Assembly: GCA_964587915.1 (NCBI GenBank)
Contig: CAZPMK010000012.1
Span: forward strand, 1 to 51,332
Reading direction: 5' to 3'
Length of the DNA: 51,332 nt
Origin: CAG-177 sp964587915
Lineage (GTDB): Bacteria; Bacillota; Clostridia; Oscillospirales; Acutalibacteraceae
The notes beneath the pieces were generated by a model. The model was given only the letters and a program-made list of their open reading frames with translations. It searched no databases and was not told the DNA's origin. Position numbers and translations under genes: made by a program. Positions 25,264 through 33,617 of this stretch are shown one piece after another. Positions within the stretch are counted from its first letter, which is position 1; each line of letters opens with the position of its first letter.

Positions 25264-25758
25264 ATGCTTTTGGATTTAGAGTCTGTTTTTAATACCGAAG
25301 GACTTGTAAAGAGCTTCGATTTTGAGCTTGACCTGTCGCAGGAGGAGCTTTACGGAGCAAAGCCGTTTACAAAGCCCGTCACGGTGAGCGGAGAAGTCGC
25401 AAACCATACCGGCGTTGTGGAGCTGAATGCTGTCGCAAAGCCCGTTTTGGAGCTTAACTGCGACCGATGTGCAAAGCCCATAACCGTTCCGTTGCAGATT
25501 GAAATATTCCATACTCTTGTCACTCATTTGAATGACGAAAACAATGACGAGCTTTTGCTTGTCAACGAGCTTCGATTTGATGTCGGTGCTCTCATTACCG
25601 AGGATATTTTCCTCGAGCTTCCCTCAAAATTTCTTTGCAGTGAGGGCTGCAAGGGTGTTTGCCCCAAATGCGGCAAGGACCTTAACACGGATTCATGCAG
25701 CTGCGAAAAGGATGTTGATCCGCGCCTCGAGGCGTTAAAGCGGCTTCTGGATAACTAA
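25264..25758 (+). CDS. yceD: DUF177 (YceD) family protein
   Basis: This 164-residue protein belongs to the DUF177/YceD family, nearly always found just upstream of rpmF. In plants and bacteria the family is linked to 23S rRNA maturation, though its biochemical role is unsettled. Four cysteines form the expected pattern: CDRC (near residue 68) and the C-terminal CKGVCPKCGKDLN followed by CSC. The start at ATG 25264 is used because AGGTG is six bases upstream; a GTG at 25255 overlaps that site. It shares a consensus promoter and a 49-base spacer with rpmF. Confidence 0.88.
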   Translation: MLLDLESVFNTEGLVKSFDFELDLSQEELYGAKPFTKPVTVSGEVANHTGVVELNAVAKPVLELNCDRCAKPITVPLQIEIFHTLVTHLNDENNDELLLVNELRFDVGALITEDIFLELPSKFLCSEGCKGVCPKCGKDLNTDSCSCEKDVDPRLEALKRLLDN

Positions 25759-25807
25759 ACAAAACCTTTTCGGTTTAATAAAGCACAAATTAAGGAGGTG
25801 CTCAAAG

Positions 25808-25990
25808 ATGGCAGTTCCCGCAAGACGAGTTTCCAAGGCAAGAAGAGATAAGAGACGCTCCAATGTTTGGAAAATGTCTGCCCCCCAGCTTGAGAAGTGC
25901 TCAAACTGCGGCGCATACAAAAGATCACACAGACTTTGCCCCGAATGTGGCTATTATAACGGTAAGCAGGTAGTTGTAAAGGAAGCATAA
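25808..25990 (+). CDS. rpmF: 50S ribosomal protein L32
   Basis: L32 is a small basic protein of the large ribosomal subunit. The 60-residue sequence begins MAVPARRVSKARRDKRRSN, the family signature. It carries the zinc ribbon CSNCG...CPECG, so this is the zinc-binding (C+) form. AAGGAGG precedes the ATG, the strongest ribosome site in the region. An intrinsic terminator follows 13 bases after the stop. Confidence 0.98.
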   Translation: MAVPARRVSKARRDKRRSNVWKMSAPQLEKCSNCGAYKRSHRLCPECGYYNGKQVVVKEA

Positions 25991-26003
25991 GTCAAAATAA
26001 ATC

Positions 26004-26036
26004 GGCAGAGAATTTAACTCTGCCTTTTATTTTTTT
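26004..26036 (+). terminator. Intrinsic terminator after rpmF
   Basis: GGCAGAG (26004-26010) pairs with CTCTGCC (26018-26024), followed by TTTTATTTTTTT. Confidence 0.85.
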
Positions 26037-26047
26037 AAATTCCCGCT

Positions 26048-26076
26048 ATTTACACCCGTGTGTCGGTGTGTTATTA
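26048..26076 (+). promoter_or_regulatory. Predicted promoter of the HTH-ADP-ribosylglycohydrolase gene
   Basis: TTTACA (26048-26053) and TATTAT (26071-26076) are 17 bases apart. Confidence 0.55.
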
Positions 26077-26089
26077 TAAAAAGCAGAAA

Positions 26090-26106
26090 AGGTAATCGTT
26101 GATTAC
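26090..26106. promoter_or_regulatory. Perfect palindrome GGTAATC-GTT-GATTACC in the leader
   Basis: The 7-bp arms 26090-26096 and 26100-26106 are exact inverted repeats with a 3-base spacer. They lie about 14 bases after the -10 and two bases before the AAGGAG ribosome site of a gene whose product has a helix-turn-helix. It could be an autoregulatory operator or an RNA hairpin that tunes translation. Confidence 0.45.
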
Positions 26107-26122
26107 CGCAAGGAGTGACGTT

Positions 26123-27643
26123 ATGAGCAAGGCGGAAAAAATAAAAAGAATGAGAACGGCGGCAGGGCTTACGGTAAAGGGTCTTGCCCAAAAAAGCGAA
26201 ATCGACATAAAAACCCTGTACGATTTTGAGGAGGGGGCGGTTCTCCCGAGTGATGAGCAAACGGAAAGCCTTAAAATCGGTGCAGGAAAAGAAAGTATCA
26301 AGGCGGATTTGCCGAGTCTGCATTCGTGGGAGCTGTATTCCGACGAGCTTATGACCGAATATTGTCAGTGCATCGAGGAAGGTCTTGCCGTAAAGGAATA
26401 CGAAGCTCTTTTCAAGGCAGTTTCCGAAATGCCGAGAAACGAATACCGTGAGCAAATGGCAGATGTTATTTTCGAGATCGTGAGCAACGCTCCGCAGAAA
26501 CAGGGATACTCCTATGTTGAGCCGACCGAATTGTGCGAAATCCGTGCCGAGAGGGGAGCACCGATTGAAAAAATGACCGTTCCTCCCGAAGCTCTCGAAG
26601 AAAAAACGGCGGGTGCGTGGTACGGCAGAATTTGCGGATGCTTTTTAGGCAAGGCGGTCGAGGGAATACGAACGGATGAGCTGGTGCCATTCCTCAAAAA
26701 AACCGATAACTATCCCATGCACAGATATATAAGGCACAGCGATTTAACGCCCGAAAATCTTGAAGGAATGAGATACAATCTCGATAACGGCGTGCACCCG
26801 GACGAGGTGAAATCCGCTCCTGCCGATGACGATACGAATTATCTTGTGCTCTATCAGGAGCTTATTGAAAAGTTCGGCAAGGGCTTCACATCAAAGAACG
26901 TTGCCGATTTTTGGCTTGATAAGCAGCCGAAAAATGCTTATTGTACGGCGGAGCGTGTGGCATTCTGCAATTTTGTCAAGGGATACACTCCTCCCGATTC
27001 GGCAAAATACAAAAATCCGTTCCGCGAATGGATTGGAGCACAAATAAGAGGCGACTATTTCGGATATATTTCTCTCGGAGATCCCGAAGCGGCGGCGGAA
27101 GCGGCATACCGAGATGCAATAATTTCCCACACAAAAAACGGTGTTTACGGAGAAATGTTTGTTGCCGCTCTGATTGCAAGGGCGGCGGTGACAAAGGATA
27201 TCCGTGAGGCACTTTTAACCTCTCTTGCAGTCGTGCCTCAGCGTTCAAGATTCCATGAAAGCATTATGCGGATAATCGACGCCTTTGACGGCGGCATGAC
27301 GAGCGAGGAATGCTTTGCACAAATACATGAGCGTTGGAACGAACACAGCGGTCACGATTGGTGCCATGTGCTTTCCAATGCGGAAATAGTGGCGGCAAGT
27401 CTGCTTTACGGCGGCGGAGACTACGGAAAAACCGTGTGTCTTGCGGTACAGACGGGCTTTGATACCGATTGCAACGCGGCAACGGCAGGGTCGGTTATCG
27501 GAGTGATGCACGGAATTTCCGCTATAGGAGAAGAATGGACGGCTCCCATGCACGGAAAGCTCGATACGCAGATTTTCGGTGTCGGAACGGTGAATATCGA
27601 CGACAGAATTGCCATGACTTTGAGGCATATAAAAGAAAAATAA
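26123..27643 (+). CDS. HTH-XRE domain fused to ADP-ribosylglycohydrolase
   Basis: This 506-residue protein joins two domains. Residues about 5-50 match a Cro/C1 (XRE) helix-turn-helix: IKRMRTAAGLTVKGLAQKSE, then a recognition helix and FEEGAVLPS. From about 160 the protein is an ADP-ribosylglycohydrolase (DraG/ARH fold), which removes ADP-ribose from proteins, nucleic acids or small molecules using two metal ions. The metal motifs are DDDTNY (Asp235-237) and the C-terminal GFDTDCNAATAGSVIG (Asp447 and Asp449). The entry helix GAWYGRICGCFLGKAVEG is also typical. The start at 26123 follows AAGGAG; the in-frame ATG at 26099 lies in the leader palindrome. The gene stands alone, with a palindrome in its own leader. 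In related gut bacteria this enzyme subgroup sits in sugar or nucleoside operons, so small-molecule substrates are plausible. Confidence 0.85.
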   Translation: MSKAEKIKRMRTAAGLTVKGLAQKSEIDIKTLYDFEEGAVLPSDEQTESLKIGAGKESIKADLPSLHSWELYSDELMTEYCQCIEEGLAVKEYEALFKAVSEMPRNEYREQMADVIFEIVSNAPQKQGYSYVEPTELCEIRAERGAPIEKMTVPPEALEEKTAGAWYGRICGCFLGKAVEGIRTDELVPFLKKTDNYPMHRYIRHSDLTPENLEGMRYNLDNGVHPDEVKSAPADDDTNYLVLYQELIEKFGKGFTSKNVADFWLDKQPKNAYCTAERVAFCNFVKGYTPPDSAKYKNPFREWIGAQIRGDYFGYISLGDPEAAAEAAYRDAIISHTKNGVYGEMFVAALIARAAVTKDIREALLTSLAVVPQRSRFHESIMRIIDAFDGGMTSEECFAQIHERWNEHSGHDWCHVLSNAEIVAASLLYGGGDYGKTVCLAVQTGFDTDCNAATAGSVIGVMHGISAIGEEWTAPMHGKLDTQIFGVGTVNIDDRIAMTLRHIKEK

Positions 27644-27653
27644 CAGAAAAATC

Positions 27654-27690
27654 CCCCGATGCGGTATCATGCTGCATCGGGGATAGTTTT
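27654..27690. terminator. Bidirectional intrinsic terminator
   Basis: CCCCGATGC (27654-27662) pairs perfectly with GCATCGGGG (27674-27682). T runs are present on both strands (ATAGTTTTG on plus; GGGATTTTT on minus). It lies between the converging ADP-ribosylglycohydrolase and GH3 genes. Confidence 0.8.
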
Positions 27691-27692
27691 GC

Positions 27693-30074
27693 TTATTCGG
27701 CTATTTTCAAGGTCATTTCAAGTATGCGGCGAACGCTTGTTTCAAGGTCGGCTCTTGTCAGTTTCCCATCATCAAGAGCTTTTCTAAGCTCGCACGGGTC
27801 GCCCTCTCCCATTTTAAGGTCGTTACCTGCTTTGATTTCATCGGAGTGGGCACTGTGAACGCCCCAGTCGGTGGTCACCATGCCTTTGAAGCCCCATTCG
27901 TTACGGAGTATTTCGGTGAGAAGCTCATAGCTTGTTGAGGTGTGACTGCCGTTGATGAGATTATATGAGGACATGATTGTCCACGGGTCGGCTTCTTTAA
28001 CGCAGATTTCAAAGCCGCGAAGATATATTTCTCGAAGTGCTCTTTCGGATACTCTCGAATCGCATTCAAAGCGGTTGGATTCTCTGTTGTTGCAGGCGAA
28101 GTGCTTGACGGAGGCGGCGATATGCATCGACTGAATGCCTCGAACCTCGGCGGCACAGCATTTTCCTGCAAGAAGCGGATCCTCTGAGAAGTATTCAAAA
28201 TTTCTGCCGCAAAGGGGATTGCGATGTATATTCATTGCGGGAGCAAGCCAAGCACCGAGATTGTTTTCCCGAAGCTCCGTTCCGCCCGCCTTGCCTATTT
28301 CCTGAATAAGCTCCGTATTCCAAGTACAGGCAAGAAGTGTTGCACAGGGCCAAGCTGTTGTCGGTGCTCCCGTTTGTACATTGAGACGCAGACCGGCGGG
28401 ACCGTCGGCGGTGGGGACAGGAGGAATATCAAGTCTTGCAAGACCGCCGAAGGCTCCGGTATTGCATACACCGGGCTGATTTTGATGGCCGCCCACAAGG
28501 TCGATAAGCTCATCATCTGTGAGCTGCTTCATAAATTCGTCAACGCTTATGCTTTCGCCGACGGCATCGAATTTCACGGCAGATTCGGGTGCTTTTGCAT
28601 CGGAAAGGGTGTTTTCTGCGGAGTGATAATGCGGTTCGCCCATAGGAAGCGGCTCAAATGCACCGTTTGCAAGAAGCCGCTTGCCGAGCTTGAACGGTCT
28701 GAGAAGTGAGCTTGACTGCTTGACGATTATATCTTCCTCGACAACATATTCATAGTCGAGCTTTTTGAGGTTACGCACGGAGGTTCCGAGATACAGAGCG
28801 TAACTGCCCTTTTCAAGCACGAATGCGGATTTTTGGATTTTTCCGAGATCGTCAAAGCTCGCCATATCCGAAATATCAAAGCTCAATGCAAGAGTTTCGC
28901 TTTCGTTGGGAGCGAGCAGACGGGTTTTTTTGAATGCGGCAAGCTCTTTTGCGGGCTTGCCGAGCATCCCCTGCGGAGCGGAAAAGTAAAGCTGTACCGT
29001 TTCCTTGCCTGCAACGGAGCCGACATTTTTAATGGTGACGGCGGCAACGATTTTTCCGTCGCTCTGTGAACAAAATGCACCGCTCAGCTCAAATTCCGTA
29101 TATGAAAGTCCGAATCCAAACGGATAACGAACCTTTTTTGCGGCATCGGGTATTGTTTCAAAATAGCGGTAGCCGACATAGATATCGTCGTAATAATCGA
29201 GATGCTCAAAGCCGATGAGAAATTCCTCGGCGTTCTGATATGAATCATAGGAAACGGGAATGGTGTCGGCGAGCTTACCTGACGGACAGACATCACCGCA
29301 GATAATATCGGCGATTGCCGCACCGCCCTCGATGCCGCCTTGCCAGCCGAAAATAACGGACTGAACATTGTCATTGTCGGCAAAATGCTCGCAGTCAACC
29401 ACCGCACCCGAATTGATAACGACAACGGTTTTTTTGAATTTGGCACTCGCTCTGTCAATGAGGCTTTTTTCTGCTTCGGAAAGATAATAGTCACTCTCTA
29501 TCGGCTTTCTGTCAACGCCCTCTGCCGAAAAACGGCTGAGCGTGATTATTGCGACATCGGCATTTTCGGCGGCTGTATCAATAAGCTCATCGGGTACATC
29601 AGCCTCGGTGACGTGCATTCTTGCAAAGGTGTCGTAGATGATATCGTCCTTTTCCTTGCAGAAATCCATTGCGTTGACCCTGTCCCAGATTTTTTCGATT
29701 TGAGGGCGGGTGAGGACGTTTTTACTTTCTTCCTTTACATAATTTTTATAAAATTCAACAGTGGGCATATAAATATTGATTTTGCCCTCTGCTTCTTTTT
29801 GGGCAAAGCCATCGTAAATGTTGCGTACATATGCGGTGTAAACATCGCCGCTTCCGCCGCCGCCCTTGATATATTCAATCGTTGCCTTGCCGAAAAGTGC
29901 AACGGTCTCGCCTCTTTTGAGAGGAAGAGCGTTCTCTGAGTTCTTTAAAAGAACAATACCCTCGCCGGCCGCCTTTCTTGAAAGTGCGGCGTGCTGTGCG
30001 GAACCGGTAATTCTTTTACCGTCAGCACCGAGAGGGAGGCAGGGCTGATATTTGAGTCTTGCATATTTATCCAT
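27693..30074 (-). CDS. GH3 beta-glucosidase-type hydrolase with swapped domain order
   Basis: This 793-residue glycoside hydrolase belongs to family 3 but has its domains in reverse order. The alpha/beta-sandwich (GH3_C) domain comes first (GEGIVLLKNSENALPL at about 37-52, GWQGGIEGG near 245). A fibronectin-III-like domain follows at about 330-420, and the catalytic TIM-barrel (GH3_N) occupies about 510-793. The nucleophile is Asp736 in TTDWGVHSAH, near the C-terminus; CGRNFEYFSEDPLLAG and KHFACNNRE of the barrel precede it. This order is known for beta-glucosidases of Ruminococcus albus and Butyrivibrio fibrisolvens. No signal peptide is present, so it acts on imported beta-glucosides in the cytoplasm. 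GGAGA lies upstream of the ATG. Exact substrate (cellodextrin, xyloside or other) cannot be told. Confidence 0.92.
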   Translation of the reverse strand: MDKYARLKYQPCLPLGADGKRITGSAQHAALSRKAAGEGIVLLKNSENALPLKRGETVALFGKATIEYIKGGGGSGDVYTAYVRNIYDGFAQKEAEGKINIYMPTVEFYKNYVKEESKNVLTRPQIEKIWDRVNAMDFCKEKDDIIYDTFARMHVTEADVPDELIDTAAENADVAIITLSRFSAEGVDRKPIESDYYLSEAEKSLIDRASAKFKKTVVVINSGAVVDCEHFADNDNVQSVIFGWQGGIEGGAAIADIICGDVCPSGKLADTIPVSYDSYQNAEEFLIGFEHLDYYDDIYVGYRYFETIPDAAKKVRYPFGFGLSYTEFELSGAFCSQSDGKIVAAVTIKNVGSVAGKETVQLYFSAPQGMLGKPAKELAAFKKTRLLAPNESETLALSFDISDMASFDDLGKIQKSAFVLEKGSYALYLGTSVRNLKKLDYEYVVEEDIIVKQSSSLLRPFKLGKRLLANGAFEPLPMGEPHYHSAENTLSDAKAPESAVKFDAVGESISVDEFMKQLTDDELIDLVGGHQNQPGVCNTGAFGGLARLDIPPVPTADGPAGLRLNVQTGAPTTAWPCATLLACTWNTELIQEIGKAGGTELRENNLGAWLAPAMNIHRNPLCGRNFEYFSEDPLLAGKCCAAEVRGIQSMHIAASVKHFACNNRESNRFECDSRVSERALREIYLRGFEICVKEADPWTIMSSYNLINGSHTSTSYELLTEILRNEWGFKGMVTTDWGVHSAHSDEIKAGNDLKMGEGDPCELRKALDDGKLTRADLETSVRRILEMTLKIAE

Positions 30075-30105
30075 AGTCGGTCTCCGTTCCTGTGTATTTG
30101 TCTTT

Positions 30106-30134
30106 ATAATACACCGAATTGCAGATTAAATCAA
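30106..30134 (-). promoter_or_regulatory. Predicted promoter of the GH3 gene
   Basis: On the minus strand, TTGATT (30134-30129) and TATTAT (30111-30106) are 17 bases apart, just after the terminator of the upstream yebC gene. Confidence 0.6.
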
Positions 30135-30139
30135 TAGCT

Positions 30140-30175
30140 CAAGAAAAAAAGCTGCCCGCAAATTGCAGACAGCTT
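30140..30175 (-). terminator. Intrinsic terminator after yebC
   Basis: On the minus strand, AAGCTGTCTGC pairs with GCGGGCAGCTT (11 bp, two wobbles) and is followed by a run of seven T. Confidence 0.85.
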
Positions 30176-30183
30176 GCTTGTTA

Positions 30184-30921
30184 TTATTCGGCGTCGTCGG
30201 CGTTTTCCCAGTTGTGCCAAACCGCCTGAACATCATCGTTATCCTCGAACATTTCAAGCATTTTTTCCATGTTCTTGATATCGTCGGGATCGGTGAGAGC
30301 GGTATATGTAGAGGGAACATACTCAACCTCAGCGGAAACAAAGGAATATCCCTTTGCTTCGAGATCTTCGCGAATACCGCCGCAGTCGTTCGGCTCGGTT
30401 CTTATTTCAAAAACTCCGTCATCGGTGATGAAATCGGTTGCACCTGCTTCGAGAGCATCCTCCATGAGCTTTTCTTCGTCAACGCCCTCCTGCTCGATGA
30501 TGATAACGCCTTGCTTTGAGAACATGAACGAAACACAGCCGCTTTGACCCATGTTTCCGCCGTATTTATCAAAGTAATGGCGAACATCGCCTGCGGTTCT
30601 GTTGCGGTTATCGGTAAGAGTTTCAACGATAACGGCAATACCCGAGGGGCCGTAGCCCTCGTAGACGATTTCTTCATAATCTGCACCGCCCGCTTCGCCG
30701 GCAGCCTTTTTGATTATTCTTTCGATATTATCATTGGGAACATTGTTTGCCTTTGCCTTTGCAATGACATCCTTGAGCTTTGAGTTTGATGCGGGATCGG
30801 GGCCGCCCTCGCGAACGACAACCGCAATCTCTCTGCCTATCTTGGTAAATACCTTAGCCCTCTGATTATCGGTTTTTTCTTTTTTACGCTTAATTGTACT
30901 CCATTTTGAATGGCCTGACAT
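30184..30921 (-). CDS. yebC: YebC/PmpR-family regulator
   Basis: This 245-residue cytoplasmic protein belongs to the YebC/TACO1 family. It starts MSGHSKWSTIKRKKEKTD and includes GREIAVVVREGGPDPASNSKL, AKANNVPNDNIERIIKKA (about 52-69) and GYGPSGIAVIVE (about 89-100), all hallmark segments. Members were first described as DNA-binding repressors (PmpR). Work in Bacillus and Streptococcus points to a translation role, relieving ribosome stalling at proline runs. GAGAGG precedes the ATG by seven bases. It is a single-gene unit with its own promoter and terminator. Confidence 0.95.
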   Translation of the reverse strand: MSGHSKWSTIKRKKEKTDNQRAKVFTKIGREIAVVVREGGPDPASNSKLKDVIAKAKANNVPNDNIERIIKKAAGEAGGADYEEIVYEGYGPSGIAVIVETLTDNRNRTAGDVRHYFDKYGGNMGQSGCVSFMFSKQGVIIIEQEGVDEEKLMEDALEAGATDFITDDGVFEIRTEPNDCGGIREDLEAKGYSFVSAEVEYVPSTYTALTDPDDIKNMEKMLEMFEDNDDVQAVWHNWENADDAE

Positions 30922-30956
30922 TTAAAAAACCTCTCTTTATGTTGATTAACTTAGTT

Positions 30957-30986
30957 ATTATATATCAATTGTATACTTCTTGTCAA
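30957..30986 (-). promoter_or_regulatory. Predicted promoter of yebC
   Basis: On the minus strand, TTGACA (30986-30981) and TATAAT (30962-30957) are 18 bases apart. Confidence 0.7.
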
Positions 30987-31003
30987 GGCTTTATTGCTGA
31001 AGA

Positions 31004-31867
31004 TTAAAGTGCCTGCGTAAAGCCCTCTCCGAGAATTTCGTTTGCTTCGCTGACTATGATAAAGGTTTTGCTGTCGATGGATTTTACCGTTTTGATAATT
31101 CCCGATATTTGATGCCGTCTTGCAACGCATATGAGCATATTTTTGCTTTCTCCCGTGTATGCACCCACGACGGGAACGATTGAAACACCTCGGTGAGAGG
31201 AGGTTATTATCGCCTTGGAAATTTCATCGGGCTTCGAGGTTATTATCATAAGCATTTTGCCGTTGCCCGTGCCGTAAACCATTGAGTCGATGAGCTTGGT
31301 GCTTGCGTATATCATAACAATGGCGTAAAGTCCGCTTTCAATACTGCGGAATACTATCATATTGGAAATAACAACAAGAGCATCGGCAACAAGCACGACC
31401 TTGCCTATGGTGATAAATTTCCATTTTTTGTGGATAAGTCTTGCGACGATATCCGTTCCGCCGCTGGTTGCACCGGTTATTGTTACGAGACCGAGACCCG
31501 CTCCCTCAAGCAGACCACAGAAAAGAGCGGCGAGCATGGGATCGCCCTCATAGGTTGGCATGAATGAGGAGAAAACGTCAAGAGCCGTTGAAAGAATGAC
31601 CGTGACCCAAAGCGTTCTTGCCACAAGCTGCTTGCCGAGGAATATCCACATGAGTATGAGCATCGGAATATTCAGTGCAAGGTTCACCGTACCTACGGGC
31701 AGAGAAAACAGGTGGTTTATAATTACGGCAAGTCCCGTAAAGCCGCTCTGTGCAATGGAATTCGGAACGGCAAAGCAACAAACCCCTATGGAATAGAGCG
31801 AACAGCCGACTATCCACATAAGATTGTTTTTAAGCATTTCCCCGGTTTTTTGTTTGGTTAAATTCAT
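31004..31867 (-). CDS. YitT-family membrane protein (DUF161/DUF2179)
   Basis: This 287-residue protein has an N-terminal membrane part with five to six helices (residues about 12-175), in which GFTGLAVIINHL, GTVNLALNIPMLI and ITGATSGGTDIVARLI match the YitT family. A soluble C-terminal DUF2179 domain (about 200-287) contains MLMIITSKPDEISKAI, RGVSIVPVVGAYTGESKNML and HQISGIIKTVKSID. Substrate and role are not established for the family. The frame is open for 67 codons upstream, but those overlap mrnC. The start at 31867 has GCGGAGG ten bases upstream. It is the third gene of the obg-mrnC-yitT group, 25 bases after mrnC. Confidence 0.88.
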   Translation of the reverse strand: MNLTKQKTGEMLKNNLMWIVGCSLYSIGVCCFAVPNSIAQSGFTGLAVIINHLFSLPVGTVNLALNIPMLILMWIFLGKQLVARTLWVTVILSTALDVFSSFMPTYEGDPMLAALFCGLLEGAGLGLVTITGATSGGTDIVARLIHKKWKFITIGKVVLVADALVVISNMIVFRSIESGLYAIVMIYASTKLIDSMVYGTGNGKMLMIITSKPDEISKAIITSSHRGVSIVPVVGAYTGESKNMLICVARRHQISGIIKTVKSIDSKTFIIVSEANEILGEGFTQAL

Positions 31868-31892
31868 ATTGACAATGCCTCCGCAAAGCCTC

Positions 31893-32285
31893 TCAGCCGC
31901 ACCTGAGAAGCGTATAAAGCTCATTGATTCGTTCGATTTTGCCGTTGAGATACAGCCAACCGAAAAGACTTTCAAGCCCCGTAGCGTAGTGATAATCGGC
32001 ACTTGACTGATTTTTCGGAATGCCTCCGGTATGGGCGTTTCTGCCTCTTTTGAAAACCGCCTCCTCATCCTCGGTAAGAACGGGAAGTATTTTCCTTACA
32101 CCCTCGGCCTGAGCGGAGGCACAGACTATTTTTGAAGCACCTTTGTGCAGTGCGTCAACGGGACGGTTAGCCTGGGTGACAAGCTCACTGCGAACAAGCA
32201 AATCAAAAACGGTGTCGCCGACAAAGGCAAGAGTCAGAGGACTCAGAGCAGAGGTGTCTGCGGGCTTTTCAAGCAGTAAATCCAA
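31893..32285 (-). CDS. mrnC: Mini-ribonuclease III
   Basis: MrnC is a dimeric RNase III-like enzyme lacking a double-stranded-RNA-binding domain; in Bacillus it trims the ends of 23S rRNA precursors. The 130-residue size fits. The catalytic-helix motif LAFVGDTVFDLLVR (19-32) contains the acidic residues, RGRNAHTGGIPKN (about 80-92) is the conserved mid-loop, and YHYATGLESLFGWLYL is the second acidic helix. The start is TTG at 32285, with GGGGGTG directly upstream, between the obg stop and this start. It is in an operon with obg, 13 bases downstream. Confidence 0.9.
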   Translation of the reverse strand: MDLLLEKPADTSALSPLTLAFVGDTVFDLLVRSELVTQANRPVDALHKGASKIVCASAQAEGVRKILPVLTEDEEAVFKRGRNAHTGGIPKNQSSADYHYATGLESLFGWLYLNGKIERINELYTLLRCG

Positions 32286-32298
32286 AAAGACACCCCCG

Positions 32299-33570
32299 TT
32301 AATTTACAAAGTCAAATTCAAGCTCATAAATGGAAACGGTATCGCCCTCATTGATACCTTTCTCACGCAGAGCGTCAATTATTCCGCTTGAAGTAAGAAT
32401 TCTTTGAAAATATTGCAGTGATTCGTAGTCGTCAAGGTCAGTACGCTGAAGAATTTTAAGAAGCCACGGTGCTTCAACAAAATAAACGCCGTCCTCAACA
32501 CGAATGCTGAAGCCCTTGTCGTTTTGCTTTTCAAACAGCTCGACGGGTATATTTTCCGCTTCGTACCGCTTTATCGGCGGCAGCTCGGAGAGCTTATTCC
32601 ATATTGCCGAAACAAGCTCCGACGTGCCCTCACAAATGGGAGCACACATCGTGTGATATTCATAGCCCTTTTCGGCGAAATAGTCGGAAAGCCGCTGAAG
32701 CTGAGCATCATCGGCAAGGTCAACCTTGTTGGCAACGACTATCTGCGGCCTTTTTGCAAGGTCGGCATCGAATTTTTCAAGCTCACGGTTGATTATCTCG
32801 AAATCCTCTATCGGGTCACGCCCCTCGCTTCCTGCGGCATCGAGAATGTGAACGAGAAGTCTGCAACGGTCAACATGACGGAGAAATTCGTGACCGAGAC
32901 CGACGCCGTCACCCGCTCCCTCAATAAGACCGGGGATATCTGCCATGACAAACGAGCTTCCCTCGCCGAGAGAAACAACACCGAGAACGGGAGTTATCGT
33001 GGTGAAATGATAATTCGCAATTATGGGCTTCGCCTGACTTACGACGGAAACAAGCGTTGATTTGCCGACATTGGGGAAGCCGAGAAGTCCCACATCGGCA
33101 AGGAGCTTCAATTCAAGACTGACCTCCCATTCCTCGCCGGGGATACCGTTTTTCGCAAAGCGGGGAACCTGCCTTGTCGGCGTGGCAAAGTGAGGATTGC
33201 CCCAGCCGCCGTTACCGCCCTTTGCGGCAATGAAAGGTTTGCCGTCGGACATATCCGCCATGACAGCACCGCTTTCCGTTTCACGGATTATCGTTCCTCG
33301 GGGAACTTTGATAACAAGATCCTCGCCCCGTCTGCCGTTTTTACGCCCGCCCGAGCCGTTTTCGCCGTTCGGAGCGGTATATTTTCTCTTATAGCGGAAA
33401 TCGGCAAGAGTGGAAAGATTGTCGTCAACCTCGAAAACAATGTTTCCGCCTCTGCCGCCGTCACCGCCGTCGGGGCCGCCTGCGGCAACATATTTTTCTC
33501 TGCGGAAGCTGACGGCACCGTTGCCGCCGTTACCTGCTTTTATTTTGATTTTTGCAACATCTACAAACAT
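32299..33570 (-). CDS. obg: GTPase Obg
   Basis: Obg (CgtA) is a conserved GTPase needed for 50S subunit assembly and stress control. The 423-residue protein has three domains. The glycine-rich Obg fold comes first (residues 1-158; AGNGGNGAVSFRREKYV, GGPDGGDGGRGGN). The G domain follows, with GFPNVGKST (G1), DIPGLIEGA (G3) and NKVDL (G4). The C-terminal OCT domain (about 345-423; YFQRILTSSGIIDALREKG) is the form present in Firmicutes. AAGGAG lies five bases before the ATG. A TATAAT on the minus strand at 33601-33596 has no good -35, so expression may partly come from the upstream glycan operon, 47 bases away. Confidence 0.97.
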   Translation of the reverse strand: MFVDVAKIKIKAGNGGNGAVSFRREKYVAAGGPDGGDGGRGGNIVFEVDDNLSTLADFRYKRKYTAPNGENGSGGRKNGRRGEDLVIKVPRGTIIRETESGAVMADMSDGKPFIAAKGGNGGWGNPHFATPTRQVPRFAKNGIPGEEWEVSLELKLLADVGLLGFPNVGKSTLVSVVSQAKPIIANYHFTTITPVLGVVSLGEGSSFVMADIPGLIEGAGDGVGLGHEFLRHVDRCRLLVHILDAAGSEGRDPIEDFEIINRELEKFDADLAKRPQIVVANKVDLADDAQLQRLSDYFAEKGYEYHTMCAPICEGTSELVSAIWNKLSELPPIKRYEAENIPVELFEKQNDKGFSIRVEDGVYFVEAPWLLKILQRTDLDDYESLQYFQRILTSSGIIDALREKGINEGDTVSIYELEFDFVN

Positions 33571-33617
33571 TTTTTCTCCTTACCTCGAATTCAATATTAT
33601 AGGTGTTATTTTTGTAC

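Noticed and set aside
32524..33060. Plus-strand frame of 178 codons opposite obg
   Set aside because: Antisense to obg, whose G motifs are intact.
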